Position numbers and translations under genes: made by a program. From positions 46,515 through 110,514 of the forward strand of contig CANFYZ010000002.1 of assembly GCA_947451385.1 (NCBI GenBank): a DNA stretch of 64,000 bases, written 5' to 3'. Every line of letters begins with the position of its first letter. Positions within the stretch are counted from its first letter, which is position 1. Positions 48,803 through 60,449 of the stretch are shown here, one piece after another. The notes under the pieces were generated by a model. The model did not search any database. It was given only the letters and a program-made list of their open reading frames with translations, and was not told the DNA's origin. Source of the stretch: Comamonadaceae bacterium. Lineage in GTDB: Bacteria > Pseudomonadota > Gammaproteobacteria > Burkholderiales > Burkholderiaceae_C.

Positions 48803-49266
48803 TGTTTCCAGCAACGTGCCGCATCCGACTGCGCTGCGGCCCCGCTGGTGAGGTTGATGCTGGCCGAGTTGGACAGGCGCAACTGCATCAGCGCGCAGTC
48901 CCCGTCTTTGGCCTGGTCGCCCAGCGCTGTGGCGACGGTCAGAAAGCCATCGTGATTCGCTTCGGGGATGCTCAACTGGAAGTAGGCCTGGGCGGAGAGA
49001 TTCTGCGTCCACCCCAGATCAGACAAATTGGTGGTGTAGCTGTCGTGCAAGCCTCTCCAACGGGTTTGCTCCAATTGGATGCGCTGCAAACTGCCTTGTG
49101 CGTCGAGGCGCCGAGATTTGCGAATCTGGCTTTGGTAGGCCGGCATAGCGATCGCCGCGAGCAGACCGGTGATGGCCAAAACGACCATTAACTCCAACAA
49201 GCTGAAGCCTGATATGGGAGGCTCAGGGCGCTCACGCCGACTGATGGAAGGGTCTTGAATGCCCAT
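48799..49266 (-). CDS. pilE: Type IV pilin protein, PilE-like minor pilin
   Basis: GFSLLELMVVLAITGLLAAIAMPAYQSQIRKSRR; C-terminal Cys pair. Confidence 0.85.
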   Translation of the reverse strand: MGIQDPSISRRERPEPPISGFSLLELMVVLAITGLLAAIAMPAYQSQIRKSRRLDAQGSLQRIQLEQTRWRGLHDSYTTNLSDLGWTQNLSAQAYFQLSIPEANHDGFLTVATALGDQAKDGDCALMQLRLSNSASINLTSGAAAQSDAARCWKQ

Positions 49267-49455
49267 TGCCGTCTCCCTGTCATTTTTTTGGATTTCCATT
49301 CTGGGTGGCCCGGGAGGGCTTGGCAAGCAGTTGGCGCGCACTTGGCACGCACTTGGCCTGAATGGAGAGTGAACTTGGCAATAAGGGCCAGCCAGGGCTT
49401 AATGGGACGCCCCATGCCCGGTAGGCCATGCCACTTTCACTGAGGGAGCGCTTGA

Positions 49456-50058
49456 ATGCAACACGGTGACCCAAGCCCGAGCAAGGCACAGACCGCATCC
49501 GCCCAGCGCAGGCGGCGCGGCTCCACCCGGGGTCTGAGCTTGCTGGAACTGGTTTTGGCGCTGGGGCTGTTCAGCGTGTTGCTCACGCTGGGGGCCCGAA
49601 CTTGGACGCCTTTGCGGCAGAAATATCAATTGCAAGCGCAGGCTCAGGACCTCTTGTCCACCCTGAGCCTGGCGCGCAGTGAAGCTCAAAAACGCGGGAC
49701 CCGTGTGACGGCCTGTGTCTCCGACGATGGGGTGCGTTGCCAAAGTCAGGGCCACTGGACGCAAGGGTGGATCGTGTTTGAAGACACCGATGGCAACGCG
49801 CTGCGGGCTGACGCTGAAACCCTGATTCAAGCGCATGCCGCACTGCCCTTGGGCCTCCTGGCGATCGGCAACAGCTCGGTGGTGCGCTACGTGTCTTATG
49901 CCCCCAATAGCCGCAGCCTGCTGGTCAGCGGCGCACCGCAAGCAGGCACCATCACCATGTGCCGTGCTTCAACACAGAGTAACAGTGCATGGGGCTTGGC
50001 CATTAACTTTGTGGGCAATGCCCACTTGGAAGCGGCCACGCTGGCCAGCTGCGGCTGA
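49456..50058 (+). CDS. fimT: GspH/FimT family pseudopilin
   Basis: GLSLLELVLALGLFSVLLTLG; SLARSEAQKRGTRVTAC; NFVGNAHLEAATLASCG. Confidence 0.85.
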   Translation: MQHGDPSPSKAQTASAQRRRRGSTRGLSLLELVLALGLFSVLLTLGARTWTPLRQKYQLQAQAQDLLSTLSLARSEAQKRGTRVTACVSDDGVRCQSQGHWTQGWIVFEDTDGNALRADAETLIQAHAALPLGLLAIGNSSVVRYVSYAPNSRSLLVSGAPQAGTITMCRASTQSNSAWGLAINFVGNAHLEAATLASCG

Positions 50059-50086
50059 GGCCGTTTTTGGCCGTTTGTGGCCGAGT

Positions 50087-50536
50087 TTATTTGTTGACTT
50101 CGTCCACCAACAGCTTGAAGTCATCAATGTCTTCAAAGCTGCGGTAGACGCTGGCAAAGCGAACGTAGGCGACTTTGTCGAGTTTTTTCAACTCGCGCAT
50201 CACCAGCTCACCCAACCGGTTGGAGGCGATTTCGCGTTGAGCAAAGCCGAGCAGTTTTTCTTCAATCCGCTCAATCGCCGAGTCGACTTGCTCGGTACTC
50301 ACCGGGCGTTTACGCAAGGCCAGGTTCATGCTGCCGCGCAGCTTGCCACGCTCGTACTCAATCCGGCGACCGTCTTTCTTGACGATGGTTGGAAAGTTCA
50401 CTTCCGGCCGCTCGTAAGTGGTGAAGCGCTTTTCGCAACTGCCACATTGGCGGCGGCGGCGAATCAAGTCCCCATCTTCGGCCAAACGCGTTTCCACCAC
50501 CTGGGTGTCGTTGTGGCCGCAGAAGGGGCATTTCAT
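50087..50536 (-). CDS. nrdR: Transcriptional repressor NrdR
   Basis: [43 protein letters not shown]. Confidence 0.97.
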   Translation of the reverse strand: MKCPFCGHNDTQVVETRLAEDGDLIRRRRQCGSCEKRFTTYERPEVNFPTIVKKDGRRIEYERGKLRGSMNLALRKRPVSTEQVDSAIERIEEKLLGFAQREIASNRLGELVMRELKKLDKVAYVRFASVYRSFEDIDDFKLLVDEVNK

Positions 50537-50550
50537 CGGCTATCCCTGAA

Positions 50551-51795
50551 TCACTTGTAAACAGGGAAGCGCGCCGTCAAGGCATTGACCTTGGCGCGCA
50601 CAGCGGCGATGTTGGCTTCGTCGCGCGGGTTGTCCAGCACGTCGGCGATCAAATGGGCGGTGATCCGCGCTTCCTCGTCCTTGAAACCGCGCGTGGTCAT
50701 GGCCGGGGTGCCGATGCGCACACCGCTGGTCACGAACGGCTTTTCAGGGTCGTTCGGGATGGCGTTCTTGTTGATCGTCATGTGCGCTGCACCGAGTGCG
50801 GCTTCGGCTTCTTTGCCGGTGATGCCCTTGGCACGCAGATCCACCAGCATCACGTGGCTTTGGGTGCCGCCACTGACAATGCGCAGGCCGCGCTGGGTCA
50901 AGGTTTCGGCAACGATTTGGGCGTTTTTGATCACCTGGGCTTGGTAGGCCTTGAACTCCGGCGCCATCGCTTCTTTGAATGCCACCGCCTTCGCCGCGAT
51001 CACATGCATCAGCGGGCCGCCTTGCAGACCGGGGAAGATGGCGCTGTTGATGGCTTTCTCGTGCTCGGCCTTCATCAAGATGATGCCGCCACGGGGACCG
51101 CGCAGGCTCTTGTGGGTGGTCGATGTCACCACGTCCGCGTGCGGCACGGGGTTGGGGTAGACGCCTGCGGCGATCAGGCCGGCGTAGTGGGCCATGTCGA
51201 CCAGGAAGATGGCGCCGACTTCTTTGGCCACTTTGGCAAAGCGCGCCCAGTCGATGTGCAGCGAGTAGGCCGAGGCACCGGCGACGATCAGCTTGGGCTT
51301 GTGCTCACGGGCCTTGGCTTCCATGGCGTCGTAGTCGATGGCCTCGTTCTTGTCCAGGCCATAGCTCACCACGTTGAACCATTTGCCCGACATGTTCAGC
51401 GGCATGCCGTGGGTCAGGTGACCGCCTTCGGCCAGGCTCATGCCCATGATGGTGTCGCCGGGTTTCAAAAATGCCAAAAACACGGCCTCGTTGGCCGAGG
51501 CACCGCAGTGCGGTTGCACATTGGCCGCATCGGCGCCAAAGATTTGCTTGATGCGGTCAATCGCCAGTTGCTCGGCCACGTCGACGAATTCGCAGCCACC
51601 GTAGTAGCGCTTGCCGGGATAGCCTTCGGCGTATTTGTTGGTCAGCTGGCTGCCTTGCGCAGCCATGACGGCGGGCGAAGCGTAGTTTTCGCTGGCGATC
51701 AATTCAATGTGGTGTTCTTGGCGGGCGTTCTCGGCCTGGATGGCGGCAAAGATTTCGGGATCGGTTTGTTCAATCAAGTGGTTGCGGTGGTACAT
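50551..51795 (-). CDS. glyA: Serine hydroxymethyltransferase
   Basis: [57 protein letters not shown]. Confidence 0.98.
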   Translation of the reverse strand: MYHRNHLIEQTDPEIFAAIQAENARQEHHIELIASENYASPAVMAAQGSQLTNKYAEGYPGKRYYGGCEFVDVAEQLAIDRIKQIFGADAANVQPHCGASANEAVFLAFLKPGDTIMGMSLAEGGHLTHGMPLNMSGKWFNVVSYGLDKNEAIDYDAMEAKAREHKPKLIVAGASAYSLHIDWARFAKVAKEVGAIFLVDMAHYAGLIAAGVYPNPVPHADVVTSTTHKSLRGPRGGIILMKAEHEKAINSAIFPGLQGGPLMHVIAAKAVAFKEAMAPEFKAYQAQVIKNAQIVAETLTQRGLRIVSGGTQSHVMLVDLRAKGITGKEAEAALGAAHMTINKNAIPNDPEKPFVTSGVRIGTPAMTTRGFKDEEARITAHLIADVLDNPRDEANIAAVRAKVNALTARFPVYK

Positions 51796-51934
51796 GGCAG
51801 TCCTTCAGAAGATGGAACCTTGGCTGGCGACTTGTCATAAGTCCCCGTCAAGGGCTGCCCAGGCGAACGGCTGAAAACCTGTTGAATGCTGCGCCAAAGA
51901 AGGCAAGATTTCATCAGGCTGCGCGCTTCCCAGT

Positions 51935-51961
51935 GGTCATATGACCGTCATCAAGCGGTCA
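51935..51961. promoter_or_regulatory. Palindrome GGTCATATGACC overlapping inverted repeat TGACCG-N8-CGGTCA, candidate operator
   Basis: Perfect 12-bp palindrome 51935-51946 plus second repeat 51942-51961 between glyA and the transglycosylase gene. Confidence 0.3.
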
Positions 51962-52076
51962 AGGTCCACGTCAAGTTGCCCCAAGCCGAACCCGGCCCAG
52001 GCACAACCCTATCGCCAGTTGCGCACCCCTCAAGTGTAGCCCAGAGCCGGTCTGGCTCCCTCACACCGAGAGGGGG

Positions 52077-52883
52077 TTACAGTGAAATGGACTGCGTTTT
52101 GGGCGCGACGGGCCAGCGCGAAGTCGGAGGCTTGGGGCCCGCCACGCCGCCGGGAACGCGGGCTTGGCGCACCGACTGGGCGACGCGCGTCAAACGCTGT
52201 TCTTCTTGCAAAACCCGGTCCAAGTAGTTGTTGTCACGCCTTGGGGGTGTTTGGGCATAGGCCGCCAAGCCCGCTTGGACGGACCCATGGGTCACCACCA
52301 AATCGTGCAGCACACTGACGCCGACGCGTAAATTGCTCAAGGGGTCAAAGCTCGCCAGGGCACCGCCCAAACTGTCCAACTTCTGCGACTGCAGATCAGG
52401 TTGTATCTGCATCAGTCCTTGGCCCCCCAGGGTGCTTTGCGCATAAGGGTTGAAGTTGGACTCAATGGCCATGATGGACAAGATCAAGGTGGGTGAAATC
52501 TGCGCCCGCTCACCTAAATCAAAGGCTTCAGCCACCAAAACGCTCAATGGCTCCGGCGCCACGTTGTACTTGCGGCTCAACCAGTAGGTGACAGAAGCTT
52601 GTTCGGCCGGCAGGTCCAAGGGATCGCCTGCGGTGGTGCGTTGCAAAGCGGCATACCCCGCTGCGGGGGACCAGGGGCTGGGCAGTTGTCTGGCTTCTAG
52701 CCAAGCCATGAGTTCAACCTGGGCCATGCTTTGAAATTGGGGATGGATCGCCAAAGTGAATGTGAATGCGACCACCACCAAGCCCAAAAGGGCAAACCCA
52801 TTCCGGCTGATCTCAACAAAACCCGCACGGGTGTCGCTGGCGATCAGACAGACAGCTTTCCAACTGTTTAAAAACAAGTTCAA
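52077..52883 (-). CDS. Lytic transglycosylase (SLT domain) protein
   Basis: ISPTLILSIMAIESNFNPYAQSTLGGQGLMQIQ; N-terminal TM. Confidence 0.88.
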   Translation of the reverse strand: MNLFLNSWKAVCLIASDTRAGFVEISRNGFALLGLVVVAFTFTLAIHPQFQSMAQVELMAWLEARQLPSPWSPAAGYAALQRTTAGDPLDLPAEQASVTYWLSRKYNVAPEPLSVLVAEAFDLGERAQISPTLILSIMAIESNFNPYAQSTLGGQGLMQIQPDLQSQKLDSLGGALASFDPLSNLRVGVSVLHDLVVTHGSVQAGLAAYAQTPPRRDNNYLDRVLQEEQRLTRVAQSVRQARVPGGVAGPKPPTSRWPVAPKTQSISL

Positions 52884-53321
52884 ATTTGAATTCCAATATC
52901 TTCACTCAGCCTCCCCGGGTTGGGCAGGGCGCTGGGAAGCTTGCGCGAGTCAATGGGTCGGCGTCACTGTTCTTGTGCTTACCAGGCCAGGGCCTGTCCA
53001 ACCAGCAAATGAATGTCATTGCTGTGCACGGTGACGTTTCGACTCATCGGTTACAGGCGCAGCGAAGGGGAGGCTGGCCTGTTCAATGATCTGAAAGGCG
53101 CGATTCTAGGTAAAGCGTCATGGCTTGTGAAGTATATCATTTTGGTTTTATAGATTTTTTAGTTGTGTTTTTTGCGAGTGACTTTTCCCCTCGCGGGTTT
53201 GATCCGGCCACTGTGCCGTCCTGAAAAGCCGGGACTTTCGTTTCCAGACGAGGGTAGATTCAGGAATGCGGGCAAATAAGGGTGAAAATACGGGCTGTTC
53301 ATTTTTCATAGTGTTGACACA

Positions 53322-56237
53322 GTGACTCCAGCATCCCCCAAGAATTTCGATCTCTCCGGTTTGGACGCCCTCACGGGCGGCGTTTTCACAGCGCAGACCT
53401 CTGGTGAGCGCAGCGCGCGTTTGCGGGAGTGGCTTGCCACAGAACCTTCCGTGGAGCAGATGCAAGATGTGTACAAAGAACTGTCCTCACGTGACAAGGG
53501 CGCGGCCAAAAACCTGCGCGAGAAGTTAGATGAAATCAAACGCGCGCGCGGCCAAGACGCCTTGGCTGCCGAGTGGGCAGAGCGCGCGCAGCAGTTGCTG
53601 GGTCTGAAACGCATCAACATTGCCGATGCCTTGGCTTGGCAACGTGATGCCGCCAAAGCCGGAGCCCCGCTGTCGCGCGAACCGCTGGCGAGCTTGAAGC
53701 TGCAATTGGCCGAAGTGGTCAAAGCCGTGGATGATTTGCAGCACCAAGTGATGGTGCAGCGCGAAGCCGCTGTCTTGCTGGCCCAGCGCGTCGAAGTTTT
53801 GTCCACCAAGAGTTGGAAAGAAGCCTCAGCGGTGCATACCGCTTTGCAAGCTGACGTGGCCCAGTGGCAGCATCAGGCCCAAGCACTGACCGAGCAAGCC
53901 GGTTGGCCCAGCGTGGACATGAAATTCCCGCCCCAGCTTGAAGCTTCGCGCAACCAGTTGCAAGGCGTGTGGGAGGCCTTTGAGGCCGCGCTGAGCCAAG
54001 CCACCGCCGCCCAAGCCGATGCCACTGCGCCTTTGCCGCAGGTGCCGGTCTGGGCCGACGAGCTGCGCGCCTTGCGTGGAGAAGCGGCTGCACTCGCCCC
54101 GAACGCTGACGGCGACAAGCCCGCCAAACCCAAATTGGATCCGGCACAGCGCCAAGCCCTCCGGGATCAAGCCACCCAAGCCGTGCTGACGGTGCTGACG
54201 GCGGTGGAGACTGAAGTCAACGAAGGCCACGGCAAAGCCAGCGCGGGCGCGGCCAACGCCTTGCGCCAAGTGCTCAAAGAGCACGGTCGTCATTTGGACA
54301 CGGCATTGGACGCACGCGTTCATGCCGCTTTGACTGCGGCGGGTGAACTCGAAGGTTGGCAGCGCTGGCGGGCTGACCAACTGCGCCAAGAACTGGTGGC
54401 CAAGGCGGAAGCCCTGTTCAAACCCGTGGTGGCGCGCAAGCCCAAAGCGCCGCGTGCGCCTGTTGAAGGGGCCGCCGAAACCGCTGAAATCGCTGCCTCC
54501 GATGAGAACTTGCCATCGGTTGCCGAAGTGGCACCGCAAGCCCCAGCCGAAGTCACAGCAGAGGTCCCAGCCGCAGCCCCAGCCGAAGCGGAAGCAGCGA
54601 CTGTCGCTCCCGCCAAAATGCCTGCCATGGGTGGACGCAAGATGCAGGAAACCCTGCGGCAGTTGCGTGAGCAGTGGAAACTCACGGACCAAGGCGGAAC
54701 CCCCAACCATGCTTTGTGGAAGCGCTTTGATGCGGCTTGCAACGAGGCCTACAAGGTGGTGCAAGAGTGGTTGGACAAGCTCAAACAAGAAGCTGCTGAG
54801 CACCGTGGTCAACGCTTGGCCATGATGGAAGAGTTGCGCGCCTGGGGTGAGGCGCATGCCCACAACAGCGACTGGAAATTGCACCTGCGCACCCTGCACC
54901 AATTTGGCGATCGCTGGCGCAATGCGGGCCATTTGAGTGAAAAGGCCTTTGCCGAATTGCAGCCGCAATGGAAAAAAGTGATTCAGCAAGCCGCAGCCCC
55001 GTTGGAGGCCGCACAAAAAGCCAGTGTGGAGCGCCGACAGGCGTTGATCGCAGAAGCCCAAGTTTTGGGTGCAGCCCCCGGTTTGCGCGTGGATGCGGTG
55101 AAAGTGCTGCAACAGCGTTGGCAATCCGAAGCCCAGACGGTGCCCCTGGACCGCAAGCTGGAACAAAAGCTCTGGGAGTCGTTCCGTCAGCCCATTGACG
55201 AGGCCTTCAACCGCAAAACGATGGAACGCGAGCAGGTGGCTTTGAGCATCAGTGCCCATGACCGTGCAGTGCTCGACGCTTCGCGTGCCCTCGAAGCCGC
55301 CAACGCCAGTGGCGACGCGCAAAAGATCCGTGCCGCAATGCAGGGCTTGGAAGCCGCCTTGCGCGGTCAAGCCGTGGCGGTGGCCGCTGAACAAGCTTCG
55401 GCCAAACTGTCTGCCTCAGCGCCGACCGCTTCAGCTGTGGCCGAACCTGCGGCCGAATCCGCTGAGGTTTCGGCGCCATCGGCCGAGGGCGCTGCCGACG
55501 CAGATGCAGATGCCGATCCAGTCGCCCCCCAGGTTGCCGTGCCTGCAGCCCCTGCCAAAGCCCCGGTGCGCCCGGTGGTGGCGGTGCGCGGCGACGATCG
55601 ACCTGGCCAAAAGCGAACCGAAATGGCCGCCCCCGGTCGGGGTGGCAAATTTGGCGACCGGCGTGAAGGCGGGCGCGACGGTCGTCCCGCGGACCGCGGC
55701 GACCGAGGTGGTCGACCCCAAGACCGTTTTGGTGATCGCTTCGGTGACCGCGCTGAGCGGCCGGACCGGGGGCCCCGTTTGGGTGATGCGGCTTTCCGAG
55801 CCCAGCGTGATGCACTGGGTCAGGCCGAAATGACCTTGCGTAAATTGGCCTCACAAGCCCATGGCGAAACCCTGAGCAACCTGATGGCGGCTTGGGAAAC
55901 CCGTCAGTCTGAAACCCTGCCTTCGGCGCAGGAACTTGGCAAGGGCGTCAATGCCGCCACCCGCGCGGCTTGGGTCCAATCCGTCCAGGCGGCACCTGCC
56001 CCACAGAGTGCGGCACAGGCCGCTTTGCTGCGCCTGGAAATGGCTGCCGAAGTGCCGACGCCGGCCGAGTTTTTGAACGAACGCCGTGCGCTGCAACTGC
56101 AATTGCTGACGCGTCGCAATGAGCCCGGTCCGGTGGACACGTGGCGTCAAGACGTGGGCACGGTGTTGTCAGCGGCGCACGACGGCGGCGCGGCCCGGCG
56201 CTTACAAAACGTCTTGAAACAGCTGCTCCAACGGTAA
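53322..56237 (+). CDS. DUF349 domain protein with RG/GD-rich low-complexity segment
   Basis: Repeated alpha-helical units (LREQWKLTDQGGTPNHALWKRFDAACNEAY); segment GRGGKFGDRREGGRDGRPADRGDRGGRPQDRFGDRFGDRAERPDRGPR; GTG start. Confidence 0.8.
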   Translation: MTPASPKNFDLSGLDALTGGVFTAQTSGERSARLREWLATEPSVEQMQDVYKELSSRDKGAAKNLREKLDEIKRARGQDALAAEWAERAQQLLGLKRINIADALAWQRDAAKAGAPLSREPLASLKLQLAEVVKAVDDLQHQVMVQREAAVLLAQRVEVLSTKSWKEASAVHTALQADVAQWQHQAQALTEQAGWPSVDMKFPPQLEASRNQLQGVWEAFEAALSQATAAQADATAPLPQVPVWADELRALRGEAAALAPNADGDKPAKPKLDPAQRQALRDQATQAVLTVLTAVETEVNEGHGKASAGAANALRQVLKEHGRHLDTALDARVHAALTAAGELEGWQRWRADQLRQELVAKAEALFKPVVARKPKAPRAPVEGAAETAEIAASDENLPSVAEVAPQAPAEVTAEVPAAAPAEAEAATVAPAKMPAMGGRKMQETLRQLREQWKLTDQGGTPNHALWKRFDAACNEAYKVVQEWLDKLKQEAAEHRGQRLAMMEELRAWGEAHAHNSDWKLHLRTLHQFGDRWRNAGHLSEKAFAELQPQWKKVIQQAAAPLEAAQKASVERRQALIAEAQVLGAAPGLRVDAVKVLQQRWQSEAQTVPLDRKLEQKLWESFRQPIDEAFNRKTMEREQVALSISAHDRAVLDASRALEAANASGDAQKIRAAMQGLEAALRGQAVAVAAEQASAKLSASAPTASAVAEPAAESAEVSAPSAEGAADADADADPVAPQVAVPAAPAKAPVRPVVAVRGDDRPGQKRTEMAAPGRGGKFGDRREGGRDGRPADRGDRGGRPQDRFGDRFGDRAERPDRGPRLGDAAFRAQRDALGQAEMTLRKLASQAHGETLSNLMAAWETRQSETLPSAQELGKGVNAATRAAWVQSVQAAPAPQSAAQAALLRLEMAAEVPTPAEFLNERRALQLQLLTRRNEPGPVDTWRQDVGTVLSAAHDGGAARRLQNVLKQLLQR

Positions 56238-56265
56238 GCCCGCTGGGGTGCGGCCTGAATCGCAC

Positions 56266-57072
56266 TCAAATCAAAGGGATGCGTTGATGTTGGCCGTCTG
56301 AAAACAGCCGCAGCACCTGGGCCCGGGGCGGGCGCGCATCTGCGTCCCAGTCACTCAGTACGCTGCGCTGGCGGGCCCGTCCTGCCGCATCCGGACTCAG
56401 CGCATGGTCGGCCGGTTGGTGGGTGTGGCCATGAATCAGGGTCAGCGCATCGGCCTGCGTGAGCCAGTCTTGGCTGAGCGCGCTGTCTGCATCGGCATAG
56501 ACATCGCGAAAATCGGCGCCCGCTGGCGACCGTTTTCGGGCTTCGCTCTGATCGCGAAGACTTCGCGCCACCGCTTGACGCTCGGCCAAGCTTTGCTTTA
56601 AAAAATGATGCCGCCATTCGGCTGTGCGAACTTGCCGGCGAAATTTTTGGTAGTCCTCATCGGCCAGGCACAGAGCATCACCGTGACTGAGCAACCACGC
56701 CGCCTCACCGAATTGCAGAACAGTGGGGTCAGCCAAAAAATGCGCATGGCAGTCCTGGACAAAAGACGCGCCGATCAAAAAATCTCTGTTGCCGTGCATC
56801 AAGCCCAGGTACAGCCGCTGTCCCGCGCTTTTCAGTACTTCGGCGCACGATTGCAAAAAAGGGTTTTGCGCGACCGCATCGTCGCCGACCCAGACCTCAA
56901 ACAGGTCGCCCAAAACCAGCACCGCATCGGCCGGGGTGTGGTCCATGTAGCGCTGCCACACCTCAAAAGTGCGGGCCTCGCTGGCCTGCAAATGCAGGTC
57001 TGAGATCAGGTCCACCGCGCGCCAGGCCGCAGAGGCTTGCAGCTGCGACACAGGCGCTACGGTCCGAGTCAT
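56266..57072 (-). CDS. lpxH: UDP-2,3-diacylglucosamine diphosphatase
   Basis: LISDLHLQ; LGDLFEVWVGDD; LMHGNRDFLIG; LSHGDALC; HGHTHQPADH. Confidence 0.95.
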   Translation of the reverse strand: MTRTVAPVSQLQASAAWRAVDLISDLHLQASEARTFEVWQRYMDHTPADAVLVLGDLFEVWVGDDAVAQNPFLQSCAEVLKSAGQRLYLGLMHGNRDFLIGASFVQDCHAHFLADPTVLQFGEAAWLLSHGDALCLADEDYQKFRRQVRTAEWRHHFLKQSLAERQAVARSLRDQSEARKRSPAGADFRDVYADADSALSQDWLTQADALTLIHGHTHQPADHALSPDAAGRARQRSVLSDWDADARPPRAQVLRLFSDGQHQRIPLI

Positions 57073-57079
57073 GCGCCAA

Positions 57080-57586
57080 TCAGAGGGCGACGGCTTTTTG
57101 AATGATCACATCCTCTTTGGGCACGTCGTCATGAAAGCCTTTACGCGTGGTCTTCACGGCTTTGATCTGGTCCACGATCTCGGTGCCTTGGATGACTTTG
57201 CCAAACACCGCATAGCCCCAGCCTTGCAGCGAGGGCGCGGTGTGGTTCAAAAATTCGTTGTCAGCCACGTTGATGAAAAACTGTGCTGTGGCGGAATGAG
57301 GCGCTTGCGTGCGCGCCATGGCCAGCGTGTAGTTGTCGTTTTTCAAGCCGTTATTGGCTTCGTTATCGATGGGCGCATCGGTCGGCTTTTGGGTCATGCC
57401 GGGTTCAAAACCACCGCCTTGCACCATGAAGCCAGGAATGACACGGTGAAAAATCGTGTTGTCGTAATGACCTTTGGCCACGTAACTCAAAAAGTTAGCC
57501 GTGCTTTTGGGTGCATTGACTGCATCGAGTTCGATGGTGATGACGCCCAATTCGGCAATGTGAAGTTCGACGAGAGGATTGCTCAT
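57080..57586 (-). CDS. ppiB: Cytoplasmic cyclophilin-type peptidyl-prolyl isomerase
   Basis: [40 protein letters not shown]; no signal peptide. Confidence 0.93.
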   Translation of the reverse strand: MSNPLVELHIAELGVITIELDAVNAPKSTANFLSYVAKGHYDNTIFHRVIPGFMVQGGGFEPGMTQKPTDAPIDNEANNGLKNDNYTLAMARTQAPHSATAQFFINVADNEFLNHTAPSLQGWGYAVFGKVIQGTEIVDQIKAVKTTRKGFHDDVPKEDVIIQKAVAL

Positions 57587-58251
57587 GGTGTTTTTAAAAG
57601 AGTGATGGAATGGATGAAGATCGGCGTCTTGGGAACGTCGGAGGGAAATGGGCCACCGGCACCGGTGGGCGCAGATTTGATTTTTTGAACCACCTCCATG
57701 CCTGAGATGACTTTGCCAAAAACCGTATAACCGAAAAGTTGTGGGGCATTGATCAAATTGGCACGCGGCAGGTTTTCGTAGACACGACCTTGGTACTCAA
57801 AGTGTTTCACCGGATCGCCATCCGGAATGGGCGTGGGGTCCAGAAAGGCGTTGTCCGTCACGTTGATGAAGAACTGCGCAGTGGCCGATTGCGGGTCATT
57901 GGTGCGCGCCATGGCGAGGGTGCCCGTTTGATTTTTAAGACCGGCGGCCAGACTTTCTCGGCCTTCGTGGACGACGGGTGGGCGTGTTTTGCGCTCAGAA
58001 AATTTGGCGTCATAGCCGCCACCTTGAATCATGAAGGTGCTGATCACCCTGTGAAACACGGTGCCGTCGTAGTGTTTGTCTTTCACATATTGTAAAAAAT
58101 TGGCCACTGTTTTGGGCGCCTTGGTGGGGTACAGCTCGGCCACGATCTCGCCTTCAGACGTGGCAATTTTCACCCGCGCGACATCTTGCGCTTGCGCGGC
58201 AAACAGGGTGAAGGACAAACATGCCCCGAGGCAAAGGGAAGTGATTTTCAT
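57583..58251 (-). CDS. ppiA: Periplasmic cyclophilin-type peptidyl-prolyl isomerase
   Basis: Signal peptide; [38 protein letters not shown]. Confidence 0.92.
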   Translation of the reverse strand: MKITSLCLGACLSFTLFAAQAQDVARVKIATSEGEIVAELYPTKAPKTVANFLQYVKDKHYDGTVFHRVISTFMIQGGGYDAKFSERKTRPPVVHEGRESLAAGLKNQTGTLAMARTNDPQSATAQFFINVTDNAFLDPTPIPDGDPVKHFEYQGRVYENLPRANLINAPQLFGYTVFGKVISGMEVVQKIKSAPTGAGGPFPSDVPKTPIFIHSITLLKTP

Positions 58252-58835
58252 GGTGAGGGCTGGAGCAATTGCCCCGTGCGTTGAATTTTGCTTGCCAACC
58301 GCCCGCCCATCAATGGGCTGGGCAGCGGCCCGCCTTGGGCCTGGAGGTAGGACTGCCGGGCCAGCGCAATGTGCACATCGCCCAAGTTCTCGAGCGCCAA
58401 ACTGTAATCCGGACGGGCGCGCACGGCCAGTTGCAATGCGCTCAAGGCTTCTTCATAACGCTGCTGCCCGGCATACAAAACGGCCAGATTGTTGTAGGGC
58501 TCAGGCAACTCCGGAAACTCTTGTGTCAAAGCCTGCAGTGTCGCTATGGCGGGAGAAATTTGGCCTTGTGCTACTTGCATCTGACTTTGCAACAAGCGAA
58601 TCTGCGGATCGGTGGGTTGCTTTTGAAGCTGACGATCGATCAAGGCTTGGGCCGCCGTCCACTGGCTGGCGTTGATTTTTTCGTTGACCTCGCTGTAGAC
58701 ATCGGCCAGGGCTGCACAAGAAATCAGCGCGATCCCCGTCAGCAGCGCCCCCCGCAATGAACGAGCCCACAGCCTCAAGCCCGTTTGATGGGGCGCGATT
58801 AACTCAGGTTCAGGACGCATAAAGGGGTCGAGCAT
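58248..58835 (-). CDS. Tetratricopeptide repeat protein
   Basis: N-terminal TM/signal; YNNLAVLYAGQQRYEEALSALQLAVRARPDYSLALENLGDVHIALA. Confidence 0.82.
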   Translation of the reverse strand: MLDPFMRPEPELIAPHQTGLRLWARSLRGALLTGIALISCAALADVYSEVNEKINASQWTAAQALIDRQLQKQPTDPQIRLLQSQMQVAQGQISPAIATLQALTQEFPELPEPYNNLAVLYAGQQRYEEALSALQLAVRARPDYSLALENLGDVHIALARQSYLQAQGGPLPSPLMGGRLASKIQRTGQLLQPSP

Positions 58836-58920
58836 GAATGGGCGTTGGCGGCGGGGCAGGAGGTTGGCGAAAAGCAGCGAAGCGGAAAATGAATGAAAAA
58901 TTAAGCGGTGATTACCCGCT

Positions 58921-58948
58921 TTGTGGGCCCGATTCAGGGCTTTATACT
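58921..58948 (+). promoter_or_regulatory. Candidate sigma70 promoter for cysS (TTGTGG-N16-TATACT)
   Basis: Good -35/-10 match with 16-bp spacing, about 115 nt upstream of cysS; preceded by AAGCGG-N7-CCGCTT (58903-58921). Confidence 0.5.
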
Positions 58949-59063
58949 GACAGGAAATTGTAGCGGAGCACAGCAGCCGACACAGGCTCTCCGTTTACGG
59001 TGTGCGGTACCTCATGGCAGAGTCCGCCTTTCTCTTACTTCCAGTCAGTGGTTTTTGGTTTTC

Positions 59064-60445
<1,382 letters not shown>

Positions 60446-60449
<4 letters not shown>

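Noticed and set aside
53826-55394. 522-aa minus-strand ORF
   Set aside because: Antisense shadow of the DUF349 gene; no recognisable domain and composition typical of GC-rich antisense frames.
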